Shown piece after piece: positions 1 to 8,979 of a stretch of 64,000 nucleotides of DNA; position 1 is the first letter of the stretch, and each line of letters begins with the position of its first letter. Where the stretch lies: the NCBI GenBank assembly GCA_947501275.1, contig CANMVD010000008.1, positions 1-64,000 on the forward strand, in the 5' to 3' direction. This stretch comes from an uncultured Tateyamaria sp. GTDB taxonomy: Bacteria > Pseudomonadota > Alphaproteobacteria > Rhodobacterales > Rhodobacteraceae. A model generated the notes under the pieces. The model saw only the letters and a program-made list of their open reading frames with translations. It searched no databases and had not been told where the DNA came from. Both the position numbers and the translations under genes were made by a program.

Positions 1-96
1 GTCGGCCCCATGACCATCGCCTGCCTGCTGGCCAACACAGCCACAGCCTGCTCACGCGCAAACAACCTACCAGAACCTGAGGGGCTAACCGCATGA
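1..96 (+). CDS. folD: FolD methylene-THF dehydrogenase/cyclohydrolase, C-terminal fragment
   Basis: Only the last 31 codons are in the window, the rest lies upstream. The visible residues [13 protein letters not shown] match the conserved C-terminal P-x-PGGVGPMT block of FolD, which oxidises 5,10-methylene-THF to 10-formyl-THF in the cytoplasm. The stop overlaps the ATG of the next gene (ATGA), which is a second FolD homologue, so the two are tandem, translationally coupled paralogues. In methylated-amine degraders FolD processes methylene-THF formed from released methyl groups, which fits the genes downstream. Whether this copy keeps the catalytic lysine cannot be seen. Confidence 0.8.
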   Translation, partial: VGPMTIACLLANTATACSRANNLPEPEGLTA

Positions 97-977
97 AAGA
101 TCACCTGACGGACCCGCGCTATCTGAAGGGTGCCCCGGTCAAAGAGCGTATCTTGGCCGAAGTGCACGCCTATGTGCAGGCGGCTGGACGAGTGGGCAAG
201 CTGGTGTCAGTATCCATTGGCGACGTCCCCGAAGTGGCCGTTTATGTGCGCAATCAGGCGCGCGCGGCGCAACAGGCGGGGCTGCCCTTTGATCAACAGC
301 TCTGGAGCGGGGATATCTCGCAGGAAGACTGCAAATCCCTTATTCAGCAGATGAATGACGATCCCGAAGTTCTGGGCGTGATCCTGCAACGCCCGGTTCC
401 TGAGCATCTGAACATCCGGTCTTTGCAATCCGCGATCCACCCGCTCAAGGACGTTGAGGGGATGAACCCGGCCTCGATCGGGAACATTGTCTACAATGAC
501 GTCGCAATGGCCCCATGTACCGCGGCGGCGGCGGTTGAGTTGATCCGTGAAACCGGGCTCGACATCAAAGGGCTTGAGGTGGTCATGGTGGGCCATTCCG
601 AAATCGTCGGCAAACCGGCAGCGATGATGCTGATGGCCGAAGGGGCAACAGTGACGGTATGTCACCACATGACCCGGTCGGTCGCGATGCATTCACGCCG
701 CGCGGATGTGGTGATCGTGGCGGTGGGTAAGGCGCATTTGATCGGCCCGGACATGATCAAACCCGGCGCGGTTGTGATCGATATCGGCATCAATCAGATC
801 CGGGCGAGCGATGGCACGACCAAACTGGTGGGCGATGTGGACACAGACGGCGTCAAGGAGTTGGCCGGTTGGATCACGCCCGTGCCGGGCGGTGTCGGCC
901 CTGTAACCGTTGCTATTCTGATGCGCAACGCCATTTGCGCCCATGCGCGCCAACGCGATGCGGGCTGGATGGACTGA
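93..977 (+). CDS. FolD paralogue lacking the catalytic lysine
   Basis: 294 aa, the normal FolD length. It has the FolD fold signatures: YVRNQ at 51-55, ILQRPVP around 97-103, the Rossmann motif GHSEIVGKP and the terminal [11 protein letters not shown] block. Canonical FolD has Y-x3-K and DVDG. Here the lysine is Gln55 and the Asp of DVDG is Glu122 (DVEGMN), while Tyr51 and Gln99 are kept. In human DHFR-unrelated FolD work (the MTHFD1 dehydrogenase/cyclohydrolase domain) loss of this lysine removes cyclohydrolase activity, so a dehydrogenase-only or altered function is inferred. It overlaps the preceding folD by 4 bases and so probably shares its one-carbon role. Family assignment is firm; activity is not. 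Confidence 0.8.
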   Translation: MKDHLTDPRYLKGAPVKERILAEVHAYVQAAGRVGKLVSVSIGDVPEVAVYVRNQARAAQQAGLPFDQQLWSGDISQEDCKSLIQQMNDDPEVLGVILQRPVPEHLNIRSLQSAIHPLKDVEGMNPASIGNIVYNDVAMAPCTAAAAVELIRETGLDIKGLEVVMVGHSEIVGKPAAMMLMAEGATVTVCHHMTRSVAMHSRRADVVIVAVGKAHLIGPDMIKPGAVVIDIGINQIRASDGTTKLVGDVDTDGVKELAGWITPVPGGVGPVTVAILMRNAICAHARQRDAGWMD

Positions 978-979
978 CG

Positions 980-1825
980 CTACAGCGCCAGATACCCGAC
1001 GCCCGCAAAGGCAACCGCACAGCCCGCCCATTGTGAAACGGTCATGCGCTCCTTGAGGAACATCCACGCCAGAACGATGGTCAGCATGCCAAAAAGGGAC
1101 GAAGCCACCGCCGCATATTTGGCATCCTGCAGCGCACCCGCAGACAGCACACACATCAGAGCAATACCGTCCGCAATCCCCATCGCCACGAGCCAGGGCA
1201 GGGCCTGTCTGCCGGGCCAGATTGGTTGTCTGAAGGCAAGAATAATGGCCAAAACCAGCGCAAAGGCCATCAAACGGGTGACCAATGTGCTGGGCATGTC
1301 ATGGCTAAGCGCGGCGGCGTCTTGCCCCAGGGCGAATGTGCCCGCAAAGCCGACGGCTCCGATCAGTGCGAATGCGATTGTCGGCCCCAAAGGCGGTGCT
1401 TCGGCATCGCTGGTGTCAGACAGGGCTGCAACAATAGACACCCCAGCTACAATTGCGAAAACGGCCAACCATTGCAGGCCCGACACCTGCGCGCCTTGCA
1501 GGGCCGCCCAACCGACCGACAAAATCGGATAGCTTGCAATCAGCGGCGCAACCACCCGCACCGGGCCGCGTTGAAACGCATAATAAAGCCCGAATGTCGC
1601 GATCACAAAAAACACACCAGCACCAAGTGAAAGATAGACAGCCCGTGGGGGCATCGCTTCAAACGTGTCTGTCGCGAGCATCACACCGGAGTGAAACAGC
1701 AAACCGGTCAGGATGACCGTGAATATGCACGCACTGATCGCCGTTTTCTGGCTTAGAAACCGGACGCAAATGTCGTGAAAGCCCCAACAAAACGCAGCTA
1801 CCAGGCCAAGAGCAAGCGCGCTCAC
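980..1825 (-). CDS. EamA/DMT-family permease
   Basis: 281 aa, almost entirely hydrophobic with about ten predicted membrane segments and two EamA-like halves, as in drug/metabolite transporters. The first helix is followed by the typical GFHD/CVRFL loop. The start is GTG at 1825, chosen because it sits in the GTGA overlap with the stop of the small membrane gene upstream. It converges on the FolD gene with a 2-base gap. The substrate is unknown. Being next to methylated-amine genes suggests, but does not show, export or import of a small amine or metabolite. Confidence 0.8.
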   Translation of the reverse strand: MSALALGLVAAFCWGFHDICVRFLSQKTAISACIFTVILTGLLFHSGVMLATDTFEAMPPRAVYLSLGAGVFFVIATFGLYYAFQRGPVRVVAPLIASYPILSVGWAALQGAQVSGLQWLAVFAIVAGVSIVAALSDTSDAEAPPLGPTIAFALIGAVGFAGTFALGQDAAALSHDMPSTLVTRLMAFALVLAIILAFRQPIWPGRQALPWLVAMGIADGIALMCVLSAGALQDAKYAAVASSLFGMLTIVLAWMFLKERMTVSQWAGCAVAFAGVGYLAL

Positions 1826-1986
1826 TTATCGGACCGAAAGAACGGGATCATGAACACGAGGCACGCAATCAGGAAGAACACAGACCCGAACATCCCCCAA
1901 AAGTTGCCAATCGAAGCGATGCAAAACCCGATTGCCGAGATCACAAACAGGATCCACCCGATGAAATTGATTTGATGGTTGCTCAT
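1822..1986 (-). CDS. Small inner-membrane protein
   Basis: 54 aa, beginning MSNHQINFIGWILF and ending in RSDK. Two hydrophobic stretches (about 8-26 and 30-50) with a Gly/Ala break between them predict a helical hairpin in the inner membrane. Its stop overlaps the GTG start of the DMT permease, so the two are translationally coupled and it may be an accessory subunit of that transporter. It faces away from tdm, so 1987-2080 holds divergent promoters. No family is recognised. Confidence 0.6.
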   Translation of the reverse strand: MSNHQINFIGWILFVISAIGFCIASIGNFWGMFGSVFFLIACLVFMIPFFRSDK

Positions 1987-2080
1987 TCTATCCGAATTTG
2001 TTTGCTGAACTGGCGCAGGTCTGTATTCTTATGGTTAAACATTTATTCCGTGCATGCAACACACCTGAGGGAAGATCACA

Positions 2081-4450
2081 GTGCTCGACGAATATCCTAA
2101 TGTACGCCCCGGTCCTCCCAAAGCCAGCTCAATCATCAAGCCTCAGGTCTTTTCGTTGCCCCCGGGGACCGAGCGATATGTTGTGCAGGGGCAGGGCGCG
2201 GTTTTGATCCCGGTTGAGACGGGCGATCAGATCACGATCAGCAATGACGAAGGTGGGCAGCGCTGCGAGATCATTGTGGCCGATGACAAGGGCGCATTGG
2301 ATGCGTCGATCATCGGTGCGTCGGCGCAGGGTCTGGCGACAGGGCTTCAGGGCTTGGTGACGTCGAACGACCGATCGTTGCGCGGCTTGCGCATGGGGCT
2401 GGATGCACGCGGGATCGATCTGAACACGGCACAGGCGGTGCATCTGTTTGAGGCTACAACGCCGGCCAAAACCGAGGCCGGTTTTACGGCAACGCGTAAC
2501 GGGACAGTGGTGATTGCCGCCCCCGCCGCCGCGATGGATTTCGAGGCGCAGGACACCGCGACGCCGCTGACCGTGATGATCAAACGCGCCACGCTGAAAA
2601 CCCGTGCGCGCTTTGCTTTGCCGGACCCTTTGGCTGACCCATTGTCGGATGTGCGCGTCCACAGCCAGACGGCCGAGGCGTATTTTGTCAAAGCGGGCGA
2701 CTATATCCAGATCCTTGATGTGGACGGGCGGCAATGCACTGATTTTGAATGCTTTTCTGCGCGCAAGCTGGACAAGGGCATCGAGCACGCATTGGATGTC
2801 ACAACGACCCGCACCCTGATGGGGCACGCCTATCCCATGCCGGGATTGCACGCCAAATACTACGATCAGGAAATGGTGCCGTTGGTCGAAGTGGTGCAGG
2901 ATACATGCGGGCGTCACGACGCCTTTGCGCTGGCCTGTTCGGCCAAATACTATGACGATATCGGCTATCCCGGCCACGCCAATTGTTCCGAGAATTTCAA
3001 CACCGCGCTCGCAGAATTCAACGTCACTGCGCGCCCCGGTTGGATGGCGATCAATTTCTTCTTCAACACGTTTCTGGATGACCACGGGGTCATGTATGCG
3101 GACGAACCCTGGAGCCGCCCGGGGGACTATGTGCTGTTGCGCGCGCTGACTGATATCGTGTGCGTCTCAAGTGCGTGCCCGGATGACACCACAGCAGCCA
3201 ACGGCTGGAACCCGACCGACATTCATGTCCGCACCTATAGCGGAAAGGAAACCTTTCAAAGGGCGGTTGCGATACGCGCGACACCAGACTCAGAGGCCAA
3301 GATGACCAAGCAAACCGGCTTTCACGAAAGCTTTGCCAAACACACGCGCAACTTCATCGAATATAACGGGTATTGGCTGGCCAATTGCTTTGCAGCCGCT
3401 GGACCCATTGCCGAATATCAAGCGTGTCGTGAAAAGGCGGTGATCCTTGATCTGTCGCCCTTGCGCAAATTCGAGATCACCGGCCCGGATGCCGAGGCGC
3501 TGTGCCAATACGCCTTTACCCGCAACATGAAGACGCTGCCCATCGGCGGCGTTGTCTATACGGCGATGTGTTACGAACACGGTGGCATGATTGACGATGG
3601 CACGGTGTTCCGGCTGGGGCGCGATAACTTTCGCTGGATAGGCGGGTCGGACTATGGTGGCGAGTGGTTGCGCGAACTGGCGGAAAAGAACGGGCTGAAC
3701 GTGCTGGTGCGCGCCTCAACGGATCAAATGCACAACGTGGCCGTCCAGGGCCCCGAAAGCCGGGATTTGCTGCGCAAGATCGTCTGGACTGCGCCACATA
3801 ATCCCGAATTTGATCAGCTCGACTGGTTCCGCTTTACGCCTGCGCGTCTGCACAATGAGGCGGGCACGCCCTTTGTCCTCAGTCGTACCGGCTACACGGG
3901 TGAATTGGGCTACGAGGTGTTTTGCCATCCCAAGGATTGCGCCGAGATCTTCGATGCGATTTGGGAGGCAGGCAAGGATCACGGGCTGACCCCGATGGGG
4001 TTGGAGGCGCTGGACATGGTGCGCATCGAGGCGGGCTTGATCTTTGCGGGGTATGATTTTTCCGACCAGACGGATCCGTTTGAGGCCGGGATCGGGTTCA
4101 CCTGTCCGCTTAAGTCCAAGACGGATGATTTTGTGGGGCGCGACGCGCTGATCCGGCGCAAGGAACACCCGATGCGCAAGCTGGTTGGACTTGAAATCGA
4201 CAGCAACGTGGATGTGTCGCACGGTGATTGTATTCACATTGGGCGCGCTCAGATCGGTGAGGTCACGTCTTCGATGCGCTCGCCTTTGCTCAAGAAAAAC
4301 ATCGCGTTGGCACGTATTGATGTCGCGCATGCGGATGTCGGCACCGAGGTCGAGATTGGCAAACTGGACGGCCATCAAATGCGCCTGCCCGCCAAGGTGG
4401 CCGAGACACTGGCCGCCTATGATCCGAAGAAAGAGCGCCCGCGCTCATGA
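2081..4450 (+). CDS. tdm: Trimethylamine N-oxide demethylase Tdm
   Basis: 789 aa fusion of an N-terminal DUF1989 domain (about 1-400) and a C-terminal GcvT/aminomethyltransferase domain (about 408-785). This is the architecture of Tdm, which splits TMAO to dimethylamine and formaldehyde; the folate domain can trap the formaldehyde as methylene-THF. The DUF1989 half has Cys219, Cys224, Cys276, His279, Cys286, His299 and Cys302, candidates for the Zn/Fe ligands reported in this family. The GTG start is set by the GAGGGAAG ribosome-binding site at 2067-2074. It heads a four-gene run in which each neighbour overlaps by 4 bases, and tmm lies just beyond on the other strand. A generic dimethylglycine-type enzyme is the alternative, less likely in this context. 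Confidence 0.9.
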   Translation: MLDEYPNVRPGPPKASSIIKPQVFSLPPGTERYVVQGQGAVLIPVETGDQITISNDEGGQRCEIIVADDKGALDASIIGASAQGLATGLQGLVTSNDRSLRGLRMGLDARGIDLNTAQAVHLFEATTPAKTEAGFTATRNGTVVIAAPAAAMDFEAQDTATPLTVMIKRATLKTRARFALPDPLADPLSDVRVHSQTAEAYFVKAGDYIQILDVDGRQCTDFECFSARKLDKGIEHALDVTTTRTLMGHAYPMPGLHAKYYDQEMVPLVEVVQDTCGRHDAFALACSAKYYDDIGYPGHANCSENFNTALAEFNVTARPGWMAINFFFNTFLDDHGVMYADEPWSRPGDYVLLRALTDIVCVSSACPDDTTAANGWNPTDIHVRTYSGKETFQRAVAIRATPDSEAKMTKQTGFHESFAKHTRNFIEYNGYWLANCFAAAGPIAEYQACREKAVILDLSPLRKFEITGPDAEALCQYAFTRNMKTLPIGGVVYTAMCYEHGGMIDDGTVFRLGRDNFRWIGGSDYGGEWLRELAEKNGLNVLVRASTDQMHNVAVQGPESRDLLRKIVWTAPHNPEFDQLDWFRFTPARLHNEAGTPFVLSRTGYTGELGYEVFCHPKDCAEIFDAIWEAGKDHGLTPMGLEALDMVRIEAGLIFAGYDFSDQTDPFEAGIGFTCPLKSKTDDFVGRDALIRRKEHPMRKLVGLEIDSNVDVSHGDCIHIGRAQIGEVTSSMRSPLLKKNIALARIDVAHADVGTEVEIGKLDGHQMRLPAKVAETLAAYDPKKERPRS

Positions 4451-4812
4451 TCCGTTTCGCGCTGGCATTGGCGGTCTGTGCAGGGGCGGTGGACGCGCAA
4501 TCGGTCAAGTTGCGCGGCAATGAGATCGACATTTTGCTCAGCGGCAACACGGCCATTGGGGTGTGGGATGGCGTGCCCTACCGCCAATACTTCGACACGG
4601 ATGGCACAACCATATTTGCGCAACCGGGCACACGATCCGCGCGTGGACAATGGCGTGTTGAAGGCGAAGAATACCAAAGCCTATGGCCTGGCGACACGGA
4701 CTGGGAAGGGTGGTTCGTGATGGAATATGCCGGGGACTGGTTCTGGGTCAGCAAGACAACTCCGCCGACCCCTTTCGAGGTCGTTGAGGGTGAACAACTG
4801 GTCGCACAATGA
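4447..4812 (+). CDS. Small exported protein in the tdm operon
   Basis: 121 aa. The N-terminus MIRFALALAVCAGAVDA is a cleavable-type signal peptide. The mature part is short, acidic and rich in Trp, with a pattern VWDGVPYRQYFD, WRVEGEEYQSLW and DWFWV suggesting a small beta barrel. No family is named with confidence. It starts inside the tdm stop (ATGA) and ends inside the start of the globin gene, so it is co-translated with both. A periplasmic role connected with TMAO is only inferred from position. Confidence 0.7.
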   Translation: MIRFALALAVCAGAVDAQSVKLRGNEIDILLSGNTAIGVWDGVPYRQYFDTDGTTIFAQPGTRSARGQWRVEGEEYQSLWPGDTDWEGWFVMEYAGDWFWVSKTTPPTPFEVVEGEQLVAQ

Positions 4813-5222
4813 GCGCGCTCGACGATTTCGGCACCGAGGATACTCTGCGCGATCTCGTCGAAACCTTCTATGATCTGATCGAAACGCTGCCCGAGGTGCC
4901 GAACCTGCGCCGCCTTCATGCACGCGGGCATGGTGTTGCGCATGCTCGTGCCGAGCAATTTGATTTCCTGAGCGGGTTTATGGGTGGGCGGGCGTACTAT
5001 AAGGAAAAGCACGGGCATATGGATGTGAAACAGATCCATGCGCATGTGCCGATCCGGGCCGCTGACGCGGAGAATTGGCTGGCGCGTATGCGCCGCGACT
5101 TGGCGGATGAGGGACATACGGGTGCGCATGCAGACAAGCTGAATGCGGTCTTTGCGCGGGTGGCGTCCGTCCTGATAAACGAAGTCCCCGATTGGGAAGA
5201 TGAGAGGCGTGAACCGTTATGA
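4809..5222 (+). CDS. Group II truncated haemoglobin
   Basis: 137 aa. It matches trHbO-type globins: the B-helix FYDLIE with Tyr21 at B10, the FDFLSGFMGG segment with YKEKHGH, the proximal histidine His77 in IHAHVPI, and Trp90 at G8 in NWLARM. These haem proteins bind O2 or NO, and some act as peroxidases or oxygen suppliers. Here it lies in the tdm operon, overlapping the genes on both sides by 4 bases, an unusual setting. Supply of O2 to the nearby oxygenases or protection of metal sites from NO are possible roles; neither is shown. Confidence 0.82.
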   Translation: MSALDDFGTEDTLRDLVETFYDLIETLPEVPNLRRLHARGHGVAHARAEQFDFLSGFMGGRAYYKEKHGHMDVKQIHAHVPIRAADAENWLARMRRDLADEGHTGAHADKLNAVFARVASVLINEVPDWEDERREPL

Positions 5223-5650
5223 AAAGACTGACTGCCGCGAGCGCGATCCTGTCATTGGGGCTTGCCACCACAGCACTGGCAGAGCTGTGCGACGACATCG
5301 GCGCAGTGTCCGCCCAATCCGATGCGGTGCAGATGACGTTGCCGAGTACGCAGGAGACGGTCACATGCAAACGCGCGTTGATGCTATCGGGTGGGGCGCA
5401 GGTGCATTGCAGCTGGGCCTTTGACTACCGCGTGCCCGAGGCCAGTCAGGCTTTTGAACATCTCGTGAAATCAGTTGGGCAATGCATGGGGGATGATGCC
5501 GCCATTACGGCAGATCTGAACGTCAATCACCCAGATTTCTATGACCTCCAGACGTTTGAGCTTGGAGGCCAGGAGATTGCTGTGTCGCTCAAGGACAAGG
5601 CCGCACTGTCGCAGACCTATGTGTTTTTGCGGATCACTTTGCCCCGGTGA
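5219..5650 (+). CDS. Exported hypothetical protein, end of tdm operon
   Basis: 143 aa with a clear signal peptide (MKRLTAASAILSLGLATTALA, cleavage expected before ELCDD). The mature protein has four cysteines (ELCDD, VTCKR, VHCSW, GQCMG), enough for two disulfides in the periplasm. No known domain is recognised. It is the last gene of the tdm unit and starts in the stop of the globin gene. It converges with tmm, with only 7 bases between the stops. Confidence 0.7.
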   Translation: MKRLTAASAILSLGLATTALAELCDDIGAVSAQSDAVQMTLPSTQETVTCKRALMLSGGAQVHCSWAFDYRVPEASQAFEHLVKSVGQCMGDDAAITADLNVNHPDFYDLQTFELGGQEIAVSLKDKAALSQTYVFLRITLPR

Positions 5651-5657
5651 CCCAAAC

Positions 5658-6992
5658 CTAATTTTGCAAATAGACTTCTAGGCTGTCGTCAAGCGCGTCC
5701 TTCCACGGCGTATGATGCACAGGCGCCATCGTGCCGGTGATCACAGAGGTGTAGGAGTTGTTGCGGAACGTCATGATGCCCTTCTTCTTATGGCCTTTCC
5801 ACTCCTTGAACGCCTGACAGGCCCCTTCGACATCAAAGCTGGGATAGTCGGTCTCTGCCACCAGTTCCTTGATGTAATCGCCCTGATACCAGATGCAGGC
5901 ATAATCGTCCTCCAGCGCGCCCTCGGCGGCCTTGCGGGCCTCGACATCCGCCATCATCGCGGCGTGATCGGGCAGGGCGATCCTGTCCATGATGACGTCG
6001 CGCACCCACCAGGCCTGCGCGTCGAACATGTTGAAGGTGAACCACTGGTCCTGCATCCCGAGGTAAAACAAGTCAGGCTCGTGCACATAGGTCGTCCCTT
6101 TGTACAAGTCATCCGAGGCGAGCACATTGGGCGTCTTCAGGCGCAGTCCGTCGGGCAGGAACGGGAAGTGGTGTTTGTAGCCCGTGCACAGGATCACCGC
6201 GTCGATGTCCTTGGTGGTGCCATCCTTGAAGTGGGCGGTGTTGCCGTCCACCTTTGTCAGCAGCGGCACCTCGGCCCAGTTGTCGGGCCAGTCATAGCCC
6301 ATGGCGGCGGTACGGTGACTGACAGTGATGCTTTTGGCGCCATATTTCCACAGTTGCGATCCGATATCCTCGGCGGAATACGAAGTGCCGACAATCAGGA
6401 CATCCTTGTCTACAAACTCCATCGCGTCGCGGAAATCATGTGCGTGCAGCACGCGGCCTTTGAAGGTGTCGAACCCATCGAATTGGGGCACATTGGGCGT
6501 GCTGAAGTGCCCGGTGGCGACGATCACATGGTCAAAATGTTCGGTATAGGTCCGGTCATTAGGCAGATCACACACGGTCACATCAAACCCGGCATCCGTC
6601 TTTTCGACCCACCGCACTGCCGTTTCAAACCGGATCCAGTTGCGCACACCCGCCTTTTTCACGCGGCCCTGAATGTAGTCGAACAGCACCGCACGCGGTG
6701 GATAGGATGCGATCTGTTTGCCGAAATGTTCTTCAAAACTGTAGTCGGCAAATTCAAGGCCCTCCTTGGGCCCGTTTGACCACAGATACCGATACATCGA
6801 TCCATGAACCGGTTCGCCATACTGATCAAGCCCGGTGCGCCACGTGTAGTTCCACAGTCCACCCCAGTTGGCCTGCTTTTCAAAGCACACAACTTCGGGG
6901 ATATCCGCACCATTGGCTTGTGCTGACTGGAACGCGCGCAATTGCGCCAGACCCGATGGTCCAGCCCCTAAAACAGCAACTCTTTTGGACAT
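5658..6992 (-). CDS. tmm: Trimethylamine monooxygenase (flavin-containing)
   Basis: 444 aa from ATG 6992, preceded by the Shine-Dalgarno AGGAAGG; a start 30 codons upstream is possible in frame but lacks this. It has the FAD motif GAGPSG at 9-14, the class B FMO fingerprint [11 protein letters not shown] at 177-187, the NADPH motif GTSYSAED, and an ATGHFSTP segment. High similarity in pattern to bacterial Tmm, which oxidises TMA with NADPH and O2 to TMAO and also oxidises DMS and other nucleophiles. With tdm next door the product is demethylated in the cytoplasm. Region 6993-7139 holds its promoter and that of the divergent membrane protein gene. Confidence 0.92.
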   Translation of the reverse strand: MSKRVAVLGAGPSGLAQLRAFQSAQANGADIPEVVCFEKQANWGGLWNYTWRTGLDQYGEPVHGSMYRYLWSNGPKEGLEFADYSFEEHFGKQIASYPPRAVLFDYIQGRVKKAGVRNWIRFETAVRWVEKTDAGFDVTVCDLPNDRTYTEHFDHVIVATGHFSTPNVPQFDGFDTFKGRVLHAHDFRDAMEFVDKDVLIVGTSYSAEDIGSQLWKYGAKSITVSHRTAAMGYDWPDNWAEVPLLTKVDGNTAHFKDGTTKDIDAVILCTGYKHHFPFLPDGLRLKTPNVLASDDLYKGTTYVHEPDLFYLGMQDQWFTFNMFDAQAWWVRDVIMDRIALPDHAAMMADVEARKAAEGALEDDYACIWYQGDYIKELVAETDYPSFDVEGACQAFKEWKGHKKKGIMTFRNNSYTSVITGTMAPVHHTPWKDALDDSLEVYLQN

Positions 6993-7139
6993 TGTGCAGC
7001 CTTCCTGTGGAGTAATTTGGTAGGGAGGATTGCATAGAAAGCCTCCCTGTAAGTCAACAAATTTTCTTTTGAGGAAATCCAAGAATGTGCAATATGCGCT
7101 TCAAAGTGGCACTTGAAGGTGCCCGAAAGGATCCTGAAC

Positions 7140-7538
7140 ATGGCAACTTCAAAACCGCACTTTAGCTTCTGGTTTATCGCCGCTGCGGGTCTGGTGTGGA
7201 ACCTGATGGGATGTCTGAATTTCATCACGCAGAGTAATCCCGAAACGGTTGCGCAAATGCCTGAGGTGTATCAGGTCATCATCAATGGACGCCCTGCATG
7301 GGCCACGGCAGGCTTTGCTATTGGAGTCTTTGGGGGCGCCGTTGGGTGCATTTTGCTGCTGATGCGCAAGCGTGTGGCCGTGCCGGTGCTGATTTTGTCG
7401 GGGGCAGGGGTTGTGTTGACGTCCGCGTTTACCGCGATGATCGTGGGGGTCCAACCGTCTTTGGTTTTGTCCATATTGGTTGCGGCAGCCCTCATTTGGT
7501 ATGCGGTCATCGCGCGTCGTGTCGGCTGGCTGGCGTGA
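7140..7538 (+). CDS. Four-helix membrane protein between tmm and gmaS
   Basis: 132 aa starting MATSKPHFSFWFIAAAG; ATG 7140 is preferred over the upstream ATG 7113 because GAAAGGA lies at proper spacing. Four hydrophobic segments are visible, with a polar loop NPETVAQMPEVY and RPAWATAGFAIGVFGG between the first two, typical of a family annotated in roseobacters only as a conserved membrane protein. It is divergent from tmm and convergent with gmaS. Function is unknown; a role in amine metabolism is suggested by position alone. Confidence 0.7.
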   Translation: MATSKPHFSFWFIAAAGLVWNLMGCLNFITQSNPETVAQMPEVYQVIINGRPAWATAGFAIGVFGGAVGCILLLMRKRVAVPVLILSGAGVVLTSAFTAMIVGVQPSLVLSILVAAALIWYAVIARRVGWLA

Positions 7539-7585
7539 TACAGCCTGGTAGCCTGCGCGATTACAATAACCGCGCAGACCTGTGA

Positions 7586-8914
7586 TCAGATATCCAGCGT
7601 GTTGGCTTTTTCCCAAGCGGAGAAATGGGACGCGTAGTCGTTCCATTCCTCAAGTTTCATCTTGAGATAGGCGGCCGAGAACTCTTGGCCCATCGCCGCC
7701 TTGAGACCCTTGTCCTCATCGTATGCGCGCAAGGCGTCGAGCATGTTCAACGGCAGCTTGGGCGCACCTTTGACGGTGTGGCCTTCGGCGTACATGTCGA
7801 TGTCGTGACGTTTGCCGGGATCGGCCTTGGAGCGGATGCCGGACAGGCCCGCTGCGATAATTACGGCCTGCAACAGATACGGATTTGCAGCGCCATCCGG
7901 CAGGCGCAGTTCGAACCGGCCAGGGCCGGGTACGCGCACCATGTGGGTGCGGTTGTTGCCGGTCCACGTGACCGTGTTGGGCGCCCATGTTGCCCCCGAC
8001 GTCGTGCGCGGCGCGTTGATCCGCTTGTAGCTGTTCACTGTCGGATTGGTGATCGCAGCCAGCGCGCTGGCGTGTTTCATGATCCCACCGAGGAAGTGCT
8101 TGCCACGTTCGGACAGGCCCAGCTCGCCAGTTTGCCCTTCGCCTTCACCGGCGAACACATTGGTCTTGGCATCCGCTCCGGGCGCGTCCCAGACCGAGAT
8201 ATGCGCGTGACAGCCATTGCCGGTGAGACCCTCGACGGGTTTAGGCATGAAGGTCGCGCGGTAGCCATGCTTTTCTGCGACGCATTTCGCCATGAACTTG
8301 AAAAACGAATGCTTGTCTGCGGTCCGCAGCGCGTCGTCAAAGTCCCAGTTCATTTCCCACTGGCCGTTCGCGTCCTCGTGGTCGTTCTGGTAGGGGTTCC
8401 AACCCAACTCCAGCATGTGATCCGAGATCTCGCGGATCACATCGAGACGCCGCATAAATGCCTGCTGGTCATAGCAGGGTTTGGCGGCGGTATCATATTC
8501 GTCCGAGATCTGGTCGCCCGACGGGGTCAGCAAAAAGAACTCTGCCTCGATGCCGGTTTTGACGTGCATGCCTTCGGCGGCAGCCTCGTCAATTAGGCGG
8601 CGCAATACGTTTCGTGGGGCCTGTGCGACGTCTTCGCCCTCCATCACGCAATTGCCGGGAACCCAGGCAATTTCCTTGTTCCAGGGCAGTATGATCACCG
8701 CCTCGGGGTCCGGCACGGCCAGCATGTCGGGGTGCGCGGGCGTCAGATCCAGCCAAGTGGCGAACCCGGCAAACCCGGCACCGTCTTCCTGCATGTCAGC
8801 GATTGCGCGCGCCGGAACCAGCTTGGCGCGTTGCCCGCCGAACAGGTCCGTGAAGGAGATCATGAAATACTTGACGCCGTTCTCTTCGGCGAATTTTGCG
8901 AGGTCTGTTGCCAT
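7586..8914 (-). CDS. gmaS: Gamma-glutamylmethylamide synthetase
   Basis: 442 aa of the glutamine synthetase III-like family. It has the GS active-site blocks EAEFFLL, NGCHAHIS, NAPRTTSGATWAPN and RVPGPGRFELRLPDGAANPY. It joins MMA to glutamate with ATP, giving gamma-glutamylmethylamide. Assignment as GmaS rather than a GS or glutamylpolyamine synthetase comes from the adjacent mgsCBA genes on the same strand, the known partner set in methylotrophs and roseobacters. A strong terminator-like hairpin separates it from mgsC, so it is likely expressed partly by read-through or from its own promoter. Confidence 0.9.
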   Translation of the reverse strand: MATDLAKFAEENGVKYFMISFTDLFGGQRAKLVPARAIADMQEDGAGFAGFATWLDLTPAHPDMLAVPDPEAVIILPWNKEIAWVPGNCVMEGEDVAQAPRNVLRRLIDEAAAEGMHVKTGIEAEFFLLTPSGDQISDEYDTAAKPCYDQQAFMRRLDVIREISDHMLELGWNPYQNDHEDANGQWEMNWDFDDALRTADKHSFFKFMAKCVAEKHGYRATFMPKPVEGLTGNGCHAHISVWDAPGADAKTNVFAGEGEGQTGELGLSERGKHFLGGIMKHASALAAITNPTVNSYKRINAPRTTSGATWAPNTVTWTGNNRTHMVRVPGPGRFELRLPDGAANPYLLQAVIIAAGLSGIRSKADPGKRHDIDMYAEGHTVKGAPKLPLNMLDALRAYDEDKGLKAAMGQEFSAAYLKMKLEEWNDYASHFSAWEKANTLDI

Positions 8915-8935
8915 CGTTGTTTTCCCTGTCGTCTA

Positions 8936-8969
8936 AGAAAAGGGGCGCGGTCTGCCAGCAGCCGCGCCC
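8936..8969 (-). terminator. Terminator or attenuator between mgsC and gmaS
   Basis: Read on the minus strand, an 8-bp perfect G/C stem (GGGCGCGG at + 8943-8950 pairing with CCGCGCCC at 8962-8969) is followed by CTTTTCTT. This is a good intrinsic terminator. It lies after the mgsC stop and before the gmaS start, which share one strand, so it may lower gmaS transcription relative to mgsABC or separate two units. Confidence 0.7.
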
Positions 8970-8979
8970 TCGATTATGG

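Noticed and set aside
1987-2080. SAM or glycine riboswitch before tdm
   Set aside because: The 94-base gap shows no recognisable riboswitch core and is too short for a glycine tandem.
5712-6779. 355-codon plus-strand frame opposite tmm
   Set aside because: Shadow of tmm without a ribosome-binding site or domain.
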